Shown here piece after piece: positions 1 through 7,652 of a stretch of DNA of 35,926 nucleotides (position 1 is its first letter; each line of letters starts with the position of its first letter). Below the pieces are notes generated by a model. It saw only the letters and a program-made list of their open reading frames with translations, was not told the origin of the DNA and made no database searches. The translations under genes were made by a program, and so were the position numbers. This DNA is from Holophagaceae bacterium (lineage in GTDB: Bacteria; Acidobacteriota; Holophagae; Holophagales; Holophagaceae): NCBI GenBank assembly GCA_009783055.1, contig WRHW01000019.1, forward strand, positions 1 to 35,926. Direction: 5' to 3'.

Positions 1-15
1 CCCCGCATTTCACAG

Positions 16-2436
16 TTGATTAGGGTGTTACTCTTCTTGCCGGCAATTGTAGCCGTGGCGTTGCATGGTCAGGTGGCTCAAGACCCCGTTATGACCGCCT
101 CACAGAAACTTTTGGATGGCTACCTTAATAATGCCAAACTCAGCAACGGTGCTTTCTTTTTTTACGACGTCCTTGACGGCAAGATAGCACCAGCAATGGT
201 CAAAATACGCAACGACAGCCCAGAAGTTTACGACCGCATTCTTTACCTCTATGGCTCTAGGGCTGATTGGGTGGACAGAAGCCACATGCCAGCCTCTGCC
301 AGAAAGAACGGCTGGCAGATAGAACCCAGATGGTGGATCGTAGACAAAGACGGCACAACGATATTTTCCAGCACGGAAGTGCCTACAGAAGAGGAAGTAA
401 TTAAGCAGTTAGATAACGCAGAGATTCCATCAATCAGCCAGATATTGAAAGACTACGTTAGGAAAAACCCCGACAGGGACGGTGCCCTAATGAGGCTACT
501 AAACCACCAATACGAAGTCGCATTCAGGAAACTATTGAAATACCATTTGATCGACAATGGTTGGAATCAGGGCTATTTGTTTGGAATCCCTGAACCAGAG
601 CTAAAAAGGCCACTGACCCCCACAGAGGACACGGAGATTTGGGGCGATTTTGCGGCTACCCTAAGATTGGCAACTGATTCGGAAGCATGGACGCAATCAA
701 ACAGGAGCTTTCCCCTTATCGCCAATTTACTTGGTGGAATTTGGATGCCCGGAAAATTCATGGTGCTTTCGCCGACAGTGAAAACTCTAGCATCTCAATT
801 GCTACCCCGCGTGACGCAGGTCGTCAAAGAATTGCCCGAAAGCGTGCTTGCCTGGAAGCTGTGGCTGGTTCTGGAAAGGGCATCAGGGAACATGGAGCTG
901 TTCCAGCCTTTGCTCGCCTCTATTGAAGAACGTCCCTTTGCTCCCATCGACTATCCATATTGGCGGGTGTTGGATAGATATAGAGAGTTCCTCCCTCCTA
1001 TGTATGGTTCCGAGGACCCAGTTCTTGAACAGTACTTATTAAGGCAATTTGAAGCCAGTATAAAAGATCCAATCGATTCGCTTGGCAAACAGATGGAAGC
1101 GAGGCGCAAATCTCAGGCATGGCGACCAGCCTTAGATCTGATTAATATCTATACAGTAAGAAAACAGGATATAAACGCTGAACAAATACTATTGAAATTC
1201 ATTGAGTGGACTGCCGGGAATTGCAAGGCTGAAAGAGACTACGCCGTTGAAATGTCTTTGTGGAAGGTCGAACGTGGTGTTGTAGGTAGTGAAAACTTGG
1301 CAAACGTGGCAAAGCGTTGGAGCGAGATCGACCTTGAGAGCTATAAAAACCTGGCCAAAGACAAGCCTGACACTTCAAGCATTACCTGGCTAGTGCTTGA
1401 CAACGACACTTCCGACATTTCTGCGGCATTCAGTGAACTGATAAATTCATACTCACTGGATTCCCTCCCCGCACCAGTAAAGATCGAAAAGCTAAAAAAT
1501 GCCCCACAATTTGCCTACCTCAATCTCAAACCCGGATGGGGGCTGTACGATGGCAAAAATCACGTATTTGCCTATTCTGACGAACTGCCAACCCACGATT
1601 TGATCCTGCACATGGCGAGGCAGAACAGGGTTCTTTCCAAGATTCGAGAGTACGAATCATTCAAAAGGGGCAACAGCAGGAATGCCCATCTCGAAATTGA
1701 CCTGCTGACCGAATATCTGAAACTGGCTGATAAGCGGATGGAGAGGCTCAACAAAGCTCAGCCAGACAAACAGAGCCTGACCGAGGAAGAGGACAATATC
1801 ATCTGGAGGCCCATTGCCACGATATTGAGCGAGCTATTGAGCAATGGTCGGTACAAACTGGAGAACTTTAGGATTCAAATCCCCGAATCAGTAGTCCAGT
1901 CGCCAATAATGAAAACCCTGGCAACTAGACTGATAAATCCCCTTGGAGAACTTATTAAGAGCGACCCCTATTGCTCTGTAAACTATTCGCTTTGGTTCAG
2001 CCTGAATGAGTTATTAGAAAATAGACATTCCCTGATCGGCATATTGTCTAGCCTTACTCCCATACCTGGAGATGGCTCAATCTTTGATCGTTCAACTGAC
2101 TTGTCAATCGTCAAGGCCATAGGTAGCGAAGCTGTGGAACGCAGGGAGTGGGATTTCATTACCAAGAACTTTAACCCTATTTGGAATTATTGGCTGAACC
2201 AGTGGAGAGAGGGGCAGACAAAGCCAAATGATGGTCTGATATTGGGATTATTGGCTCCGCTGATTGAAGCATCCCTGGCATCAAATGACGTTGTCCAGGC
2301 AGATAAAGTTTTCTCTGAGTTTATGGATTCAACAATTTTTTCCCGTGAGCTACAGGCAGAAATTGTCGAGTTGGCCACGAAAAGGAACAAGCCCGAAGTC
2401 GCAAAAAAATGGGAGGCCATGCGGCCAAGTAGGTAA
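16..2436 (+). CDS. Secreted two-module repeat protein, paralogue A (unknown function)
   Basis: I do not recognise a named family. Counted from the TTG at 16 it is 806 residues, but the frame is open to base 1 and no ribosome binding site precedes the TTG, so the true start may lie just outside the window. The N-terminus is a hydrophobic Sec-type signal (LLFLPAIVAVALHG). Module 1 (about 29-440) holds SQKLLDG at 29-35, HMPASA at 90-95, EPRWWIVDKDG at 103-113, WGDFA at 209-213 and a helical TPR-like end (AKRWSEIDL, 432-440). Module 2 (about 455-806) repeats the pattern: WGLYDG at 507-512, then EEEDNIIW, and a final LIEASLASNDVVQADKVF...KRNKPEVAKKW stretch. The pattern W-x-hydrophobic-x-D-G followed by P-T-x-x-E/D resembles the end of a thioredoxin fold, but no CxxC is present, so a redox role is not supported. 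It is clearly homologous to the gene at 13326-15776 and more distantly to 7653-10022. It converges with nadK. The gene is surely real; the function is unknown. Confidence 0.85.
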   Translation: MIRVLLFLPAIVAVALHGQVAQDPVMTASQKLLDGYLNNAKLSNGAFFFYDVLDGKIAPAMVKIRNDSPEVYDRILYLYGSRADWVDRSHMPASARKNGWQIEPRWWIVDKDGTTIFSSTEVPTEEEVIKQLDNAEIPSISQILKDYVRKNPDRDGALMRLLNHQYEVAFRKLLKYHLIDNGWNQGYLFGIPEPELKRPLTPTEDTEIWGDFAATLRLATDSEAWTQSNRSFPLIANLLGGIWMPGKFMVLSPTVKTLASQLLPRVTQVVKELPESVLAWKLWLVLERASGNMELFQPLLASIEERPFAPIDYPYWRVLDRYREFLPPMYGSEDPVLEQYLLRQFEASIKDPIDSLGKQMEARRKSQAWRPALDLINIYTVRKQDINAEQILLKFIEWTAGNCKAERDYAVEMSLWKVERGVVGSENLANVAKRWSEIDLESYKNLAKDKPDTSSITWLVLDNDTSDISAAFSELINSYSLDSLPAPVKIEKLKNAPQFAYLNLKPGWGLYDGKNHVFAYSDELPTHDLILHMARQNRVLSKIREYESFKRGNSRNAHLEIDLLTEYLKLADKRMERLNKAQPDKQSLTEEEDNIIWRPIATILSELLSNGRYKLENFRIQIPESVVQSPIMKTLATRLINPLGELIKSDPYCSVNYSLWFSLNELLENRHSLIGILSSLTPIPGDGSIFDRSTDLSIVKAIGSEAVERREWDFITKNFNPIWNYWLNQWREGQTKPNDGLILGLLAPLIEASLASNDVVQADKVFSEFMDSTIFSRELQAEIVELATKRNKPEVAKKWEAMRPSR

Positions 2437-2509
2437 GTTTCTTGTGATACCCTGTTGCGATCAATAGTAGGTTGTGCAATATATTTGAAACTTTTTTCTG
2501 AAGTTGTCC

Positions 2510-3394
2510 CTATTCTTTGTTCCAGTGCATTTTTTGTCGAAGAACGGTAAAAAACGGTATTTTTGGGTCCTGTAGCAGTGTTACGCATCTTCCTATATCA
2601 GTCATTTGAATGGTATCCCCTGGTTTTATTGGACATCCCACTTGACCATCAAGGGTAAGGTGGGCTTCTTCTGCGTCACCAAGTGTAACGGTTATATCCA
2701 TGCCTGATGGAATCACACAGGGACGCATGTTGAGGGAGTGGGGGCAAATAGGGGCAAGTATCCATGCGCTTAGAGTTGGATGCAGAATTGGTCCACCAGC
2801 AGATAGGGCATAAGCTGTCGAACCTGTTGGCGTCGCAACAATCAAACCATCAGCCCTAAGATTGGCCGCACTATTGCCATCAATCTCTATTTCGAGGTTA
2901 AGAATCCTAGAGAGGGCGCCTTTAGTGATTACTGCATCATTCAGAGCGTCAAAGGACTTTAGTTCCATACCTTCTCGGTGCAGACTGACATGGATAGTGC
3001 TTCGTTTGTCTGAAATTAATTTTCCTTCAAAGTATTTTTGGATGGAGTATAGACAATGGTCGGCAGGATGGGTTAGGAAGCCCAAAAAACCAAGATTAAT
3101 TCCTAGTAGTGGAATACCTAAATGGCCGATTTGCCTTGCGGCCCGTAACATAGTACCGTCGCCCCCCAAAACTAAAGCCAAAGAAGCTGTTTTTGGAGGT
3201 TTTATAGTCAATTTTTCAATAGGTAGGCCTACGGCTCTCCAAGCGTCAACCAATGAATTATCCCCATAAATCGCCCAGCCCTTATTAACAAACTCCATGG
3301 CAACCTTAGCCAATATTTGCGGCAGAAAGTCACTGCTTGGCTTGGCAACCAAAAATAATGTTGGGGGATTTTCGGCAAATTTGGTCATAATCAT
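2510..3394 (-). CDS. nadK: NAD kinase (ATP-NAD kinase)
   Basis: This cytoplasmic enzyme phosphorylates NAD to NADP, supplying reducing power for biosynthesis. The 294-residue length is normal for bacterial NadK. Family hallmarks are present in order: GGDGT at 77-81 (phosphate-binding and catalytic Asp), GINLGFLGFL at 98-107, LNDAVI at 151-156 (the NE/ND motif contacting nicotinamide ribose), DG at 182-183, TPTGSTAY at 189-196, SAGGPI at 198-203 and LDGQ at 248-251. ATG codons at residues 1 and 3 are both possible starts and neither has a strong ribosome binding site; I kept the longer form. It is transcribed away from the PBP1A gene across a 55-bp divergent spacer and converges with the secreted protein gene at 16-2436. 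Nothing is missing. The identification is secure from the motifs. Confidence 0.96.
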   Translation of the reverse strand: MIMTKFAENPPTLFLVAKPSSDFLPQILAKVAMEFVNKGWAIYGDNSLVDAWRAVGLPIEKLTIKPPKTASLALVLGGDGTMLRAARQIGHLGIPLLGINLGFLGFLTHPADHCLYSIQKYFEGKLISDKRSTIHVSLHREGMELKSFDALNDAVITKGALSRILNLEIEIDGNSAANLRADGLIVATPTGSTAYALSAGGPILHPTLSAWILAPICPHSLNMRPCVIPSGMDITVTLGDAEEAHLTLDGQVGCPIKPGDTIQMTDIGRCVTLLQDPKIPFFTVLRQKMHWNKE

Positions 3395-3450
3395 TATTCA
3401 AGCCCTAACTCTACATGTGAAAAGTGAGAGTAGGGTATTCTAAGATTATA
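3395..3450. promoter_or_regulatory. Divergent intergenic spacer nadK / PBP1A with a possible nadK -10 box
   Basis: The 55-bp spacer between two divergent starts must hold both promoters or sit within a longer overlap. On the minus strand a perfect TATAAT reads from 3450 to 3445, about 50 bp before the nadK start. I see no good -35 box at standard spacing. No convincing promoter or Shine-Dalgarno sequence is visible for the plus-strand gene. Confidence 0.3.
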
Positions 3451-6239
3451 TGGTCAAACAAACTTCCGGCAAAACAACCAAAAACATCAAAACAGGAACC
3501 AAGCCCGAAAGCCAGTCTGCTTCATCGAGTGGTACAAAGCGCAGTCCAGGCCGAACTCCCAATAGGGTTGATGTAGCTGAAAAGAAACCTACCCGCGCCC
3601 CCATTAGGCCATCCGCAAAGCCGAGTAGGACGGGACAAACTCCAAGTAAACCACCAAAATCAGGCCCCCCAAAAAAGAATGAAAATATACAGCCTGTCAT
3701 CCAAAAAACAACCAAAAAAAGTCAAGCTAAAAAAGGAAAAAAGGGCGGATTGTTGCGGGGTATTTTGTGGAGCATCGTGGCCTGCGCCTTGATTGGGGGA
3801 ATTACAGTCGCTTGGATAAGTTGGTCACGTCTAAACAGCGAAGCTGAACCTTTTTTGTTGCTGTTTCAAAACCGCGTTCCACCAACTTCAACAAAGGTAC
3901 TTGACAAAGATGGGGGTATCTTGGGTATTTTTGCCACTCAAAAGCGCACCATGGTTCCATATGATGACATCCCGCTGGGTTTTCTAGGTGCAATTGTTGC
4001 GGCGGAGGATGCTGATTTTTGGAACCACAGAGGAGTTAGCGCAAGAGGTTTTTGGGGGGCGTTATATCGTGGCATTAAGTCGATGGGCAGAGACCGCTCT
4101 GGTTTTTCAACATTAACAATGCAACTTGTGCGAACCGTGACAGAAAGGCGAGAGAGAGACCTCCTAAAGGGCGGTATAAAACGTAAGCTGTTGGAAATAG
4201 CAATTGCATGGCAATTGGAAAAATCATTCAGCAAACAAAAGATAATGGAGATGTATGCTAATGAGGTTAATTTTGGAGCCAGACACTACGGAATTGAAGC
4301 GGCTTCCGATTATTACTTCAATAAAACCGCCATGAAGCTATCCATAGATGAATGTGCTCTGCTGGCCGCGATGGTTCAGAGACCTTCTAGATCGCACGAT
4401 CGGCTATTCAGTACTGATTCCAATGAAAGAGAGATTGTCCGTAATCGCAGGAATTATGTTCTTTCACGCATGGCGGCTGAAGGCTATTTGAGAGAGGGAG
4501 ATGCCGAGTTACTAAAGGAACGTCCGATAGGTCTTAGTCGCGAAAACGCAGGAGATGTAGAGATTGCCGCTTATGCCGTTGAGGAGGTTCGCAAACAATT
4601 GGTTGCAAATGAAGACCTCCGAGCCAAGCTAGAGCCCAAATATGGTAAAGATTGGTTGCTGGAAGCCGGGCTAAAGATTCATACTACTATTGACGCTGGA
4701 TGGCAACTAGCGGCCACCGACACAATGCGTAAAGGCCTCCGGGAAGTAGAAAAGCGCAGAGGGTTTCGCAAGGAAGCGGTGCGATTTTATTCAAACCCAG
4801 ATACCGATAAGGATTCCTCATGGCAAAGATTCTATGAGGATGGAGATACTGCTAGGGGAATCATACTGGGATGGGAAAACAACGTGGCAACGGTAAGGAT
4901 GGATAAAACAATACTTCAAGTTCCTTCTAGTGCCTTTGAATGGGCTGGTCAGTCAGCAAGAGAAGTGCTTGTTAGAGGTGCCGCACCACTGTTTGAGATC
5001 ACTGAAACAAATACTGATGGAACTCCAAAGAAAATAGAACTTGACCAGTCGCCCGAAGTAGAAGGGGCACTGCTGGCAGTAGAGTCAGATACAGGTGAAA
5101 TACGAGCGATGGTTGGAGGCTATGATTTCAGGCGAAGCCAATTCAACAGGTCGACTCAGGCACTTCGCCAAGTAGGCTCAACCATGAAGGCGTTTGTATA
5201 TGGAGCCGCACTATCCGAAGGCTTTACTCCAGCTTCGATTGTGGAAGATACTCCTATCTTATACCAACTAGGTATCCCAGGTGCCCGGCCTAACATTGAT
5301 AGAAAAACTGGAAAAAATAACGATGAATACCAGCCCAGAAACTACGAGCGAGATTTTTGGGGGCCACTGACTTTTTGGGAGTCCATCGCTCATTCAAGAA
5401 ATATCTCTGCCGTCAAAACATTGGAAATGACCGGAATCAGCAACACGCTGGATTTTATAGACAAGTGTGGCATAGATAGGGACAAAATTCCCCCATACCC
5501 CAGCTTGGCCCTTGGTGCCGCTGACTTAACCCTAAAAGATATGGTCAGGGGCTACTCGACAATTGCCTCTGGTGGCTATCAAAGCCCGGAACCATTTTTG
5601 ATACTGAAGATTGTAGACAGAGATAATGAGGTATTATTCGAAAAGCGTCGCCACATAAAGGCTGACGAGCCTGACATCGACCCTGTCGTAAATTTCCAAT
5701 TGATACAACTCCTGCAAGGCGTGACTTCATCCGGATCAGCTGGTGGCACATCCACTACACTTGGGCGACCCATTGCAGGGAAAACCGGCACTACAGACGA
5801 ATATACTGATGCATGGTTCGTGGGTTTTTCCTCTAGAGTTACATGTGGAGTTTGGGTTGGGCTTGATGCTAAAAAAACAATTCACAAGGGTGCTAACGGT
5901 GCAAAAACAGCATTACCAATCTGGACTAGTTTTATGAAATTTGCCCTTTCGGCCAAAACAACCCCCCTAGAAGATTTTGTGCCCCCTCGTGGACTGGAGT
6001 GGATTGACATTGACGTAGATACTGGTTTGAGAGCTGGACCTGGCTCTGCCCGCAACCGCATACGTTCTCTGGCATTTAGACCTGGCACAGGCCCACAGGG
6101 AGAAACTGATATTGAAATGGCGGCTCATGCAAGGGATGTCAGAAACAAGGCTAAGTTCTTTGAACTAGAAGAACGCCCTTGGGGAATGCCCAAGTCAAAA
6201 ACCGATAATCCTCCAGTTATAGATCCTAATGATTATTAG
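3450..6239 (+). CDS. mrcA: Bifunctional class A penicillin-binding protein (PBP1A type)
   Basis: This inner-membrane peptidoglycan synthase polymerises glycan strands from lipid II and cross-links the peptides. At 929 residues it is long for the family. Residues 1-100 form a Pro/Lys/Ser/Thr-rich, strongly basic cytoplasmic tail, followed by one membrane segment (about 102-125). The GT51 transglycosylase has EDADFWNHRG with catalytic Glu186 and a modified second motif (STLTMQLVR where STITQQLV is usual). The transpeptidase has STMK with Ser577 and Lys580, the SRN triad and KTGTT beginning at Lys778. The ATG at 3450 has no clear ribosome binding site, but the reading frame before the membrane segment has no better start. 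It is followed after 69 bp by rho, which has its own promoter. The symbol mrcA is by family analogy. Confidence 0.95.
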   Translation: MVKQTSGKTTKNIKTGTKPESQSASSSGTKRSPGRTPNRVDVAEKKPTRAPIRPSAKPSRTGQTPSKPPKSGPPKKNENIQPVIQKTTKKSQAKKGKKGGLLRGILWSIVACALIGGITVAWISWSRLNSEAEPFLLLFQNRVPPTSTKVLDKDGGILGIFATQKRTMVPYDDIPLGFLGAIVAAEDADFWNHRGVSARGFWGALYRGIKSMGRDRSGFSTLTMQLVRTVTERRERDLLKGGIKRKLLEIAIAWQLEKSFSKQKIMEMYANEVNFGARHYGIEAASDYYFNKTAMKLSIDECALLAAMVQRPSRSHDRLFSTDSNEREIVRNRRNYVLSRMAAEGYLREGDAELLKERPIGLSRENAGDVEIAAYAVEEVRKQLVANEDLRAKLEPKYGKDWLLEAGLKIHTTIDAGWQLAATDTMRKGLREVEKRRGFRKEAVRFYSNPDTDKDSSWQRFYEDGDTARGIILGWENNVATVRMDKTILQVPSSAFEWAGQSAREVLVRGAAPLFEITETNTDGTPKKIELDQSPEVEGALLAVESDTGEIRAMVGGYDFRRSQFNRSTQALRQVGSTMKAFVYGAALSEGFTPASIVEDTPILYQLGIPGARPNIDRKTGKNNDEYQPRNYERDFWGPLTFWESIAHSRNISAVKTLEMTGISNTLDFIDKCGIDRDKIPPYPSLALGAADLTLKDMVRGYSTIASGGYQSPEPFLILKIVDRDNEVLFEKRRHIKADEPDIDPVVNFQLIQLLQGVTSSGSAGGTSTTLGRPIAGKTGTTDEYTDAWFVGFSSRVTCGVWVGLDAKKTIHKGANGAKTALPIWTSFMKFALSAKTTPLEDFVPPRGLEWIDIDVDTGLRAGPGSARNRIRSLAFRPGTGPQGETDIEMAAHARDVRNKAKFFELEERPWGMPKSKTDNPPVIDPNDY

Positions 6240-6257
6240 ATATAATTATTGAAGTCA

Positions 6258-6284
6258 TGTTATAATCTAGGTATCCGTCCTAGA
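6258..6284 (+). promoter_or_regulatory. Extended -10 promoter and small hairpin ahead of rho
   Basis: TGTTATAAT at 6258-6266 matches the extended -10 consensus TGNTATAAT exactly; no good -35 box is seen, which extended -10 promoters tolerate. A second TATAAT lies at 6241-6246. An inverted repeat TCTAGG (6266-6271) and CCTAGA (6279-6284) with a 7-nt loop starts within the last base of the -10 box, so it would lie at the very start of the transcript or act on DNA. Start of transcription would fall near 6273, giving a leader of about 36 nt. Confidence 0.6.
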
Positions 6285-6308
6285 AACCTAAATTTTCATT
6301 GGTGTTTC

Positions 6309-7598
6309 ATGTCGTCAGAGCACACATCGCTAAATTTACTAGAACTTAAAGAATTGTCGATTGGTCGCTTGGCAGAAATGGCCACGCAGTTTGACATTGA
6401 AAATCCACTGTCGATGCGTAAGCAAGAGTTGATATTTCGATTACTCGAAGCTAAGGCCGCCAATGATGGATTTTTCTTTGCTGAAGGTTTATTGGAGGTA
6501 TTACCAGAAGGCTTTGGTTTTTTGCGCTCTCCTGATCAAAATTATCTTGCCAGTTCAGATGATATTTATATCTCTCCAAGCCAAATAAAAAAATTCGGAC
6601 TCCACACAGGCGACATCATTTCAGGAATGATTCGGGCACCCAAAGAAGAAGAAAAATTCTTTGCCATGTTACGGATTGATGCCGTAAATTTTGACCCGCC
6701 ACTCACTGCAAAAGAGCGTACTCATTTTGATGACCTTGTCCCTCTCTATCCAACTCAACACTTAAAAATGGAAAGAGACCCACATGAATTGAGTACGCGA
6801 ATAATGGATTTAATGACACCGCTGGGCAAAGGTCAACGAGCATTAATCGTTGCTCCTCCAAGAACAGGTAAGACAGTCCTACTACAAAATATTGCTAACT
6901 CAATTACAGCAAACCACCCCGAAGTATTTTTGATCGTCTTACTCATTGATGAACGACCAGAAGAAGTCACTGACATGGAAAGAAATGTCAAGGGCGAGGT
7001 TGTCGCCAGCACCTTCGACGAGCCAGCAACAAGGCATGTCCAAGTGGCAGAAATGGTGATAGAAAAAGCAAAGCGACTTGTAGAACACAGAAAAGATGTG
7101 GTGATATTGCTAGACTCAATAACTAGGCTTGGTCGGGCATATAACACAGTTGTACCACCAAGTGGCAAGGTGCTATCAGGAGGCGTTGATAGCAACGCCC
7201 TTCAGAGGCCAAAAAGATTTTTTGGGGCCGCCCGTAGCATTGAAGGTGGAGGTAGCCTAACAATTATCGCAACTGCACTGATTGAAACCGGAAGTAGGAT
7301 GGACGATGTTATATTTGAAGAATTCAAAGGCACCGGTAATAGTGAGATCATCCTCGACCGCAAACTGAGCGACCACAGAATTTTCCCAGCAATGGACATC
7401 CAGCGATCTGGCACTCGAAAAGAAGACTTGTTGATTGACGCACAAAAATTGGCAATGATTTGGGTGTTGAGAAAAATCCTATCCACCAGTGGCCCCGCCG
7501 AATCAATGGAGCTACTTCTCGACCGTCTAGGAAAGACAAAAACTAATGACGAATTTTTGGCCAGCCTACAGGATTCCTCGTCAAATGGTAGGCGATAG
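6309..7598 (+). CDS. rho: Transcription termination factor Rho
   Basis: Hexameric RNA-dependent ATPase that loads on untranslated RNA and releases RNA polymerase. I start it at the ATG at 6309 (429 residues, close to the usual length of about 420), because the next upstream ATG at 6249 would lie before the -10 box at 6258-6266. The N-terminal helical region (1-50) leads to the cold-shock-like primary RNA site (about 53-125, with FGFLRS at 69-74). Walker A is APPRTGKT at 182-189; Walker B is in [15 protein letters not shown], and the Q/R-loop region [20 protein letters not shown] follows. No clear Shine-Dalgarno sequence is present. Rho is commonly self-regulated by termination in its leader; here the leader is short, so this remains inference. 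A secreted protein gene follows after 54 bp on the same strand. Confidence 0.97.
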   Translation: MSSEHTSLNLLELKELSIGRLAEMATQFDIENPLSMRKQELIFRLLEAKAANDGFFFAEGLLEVLPEGFGFLRSPDQNYLASSDDIYISPSQIKKFGLHTGDIISGMIRAPKEEEKFFAMLRIDAVNFDPPLTAKERTHFDDLVPLYPTQHLKMERDPHELSTRIMDLMTPLGKGQRALIVAPPRTGKTVLLQNIANSITANHPEVFLIVLLIDERPEEVTDMERNVKGEVVASTFDEPATRHVQVAEMVIEKAKRLVEHRKDVVILLDSITRLGRAYNTVVPPSGKVLSGGVDSNALQRPKRFFGAARSIEGGGSLTIIATALIETGSRMDDVIFEEFKGTGNSEIILDRKLSDHRIFPAMDIQRSGTRKEDLLIDAQKLAMIWVLRKILSTSGPAESMELLLDRLGKTKTNDEFLASLQDSSSNGRR

Positions 7599-7652
7599 TA
7601 GCTAGAATAAGATAACAATCGAATCAGCAAGGTATGACTCAAGGAGGAATAA

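Noticed and set aside
16-2436. Thioredoxin activity for the secreted paralogues
   Set aside because: The fold pattern is suggestive, but no CxxC active site exists in any of the three proteins.
2435-2493. Terminator between paralogue A and nadK from AAGTTTC and GAAACTT followed by T's
   Set aside because: The stem has only seven pairs around a loop of more than 40 nt, so it is unlikely to act as an intrinsic terminator.
3446-3715. Minus-strand reading frame opposite the start of PBP1A
   Set aside because: It is the shadow of the proline- and lysine-rich extension and has no signal of its own.
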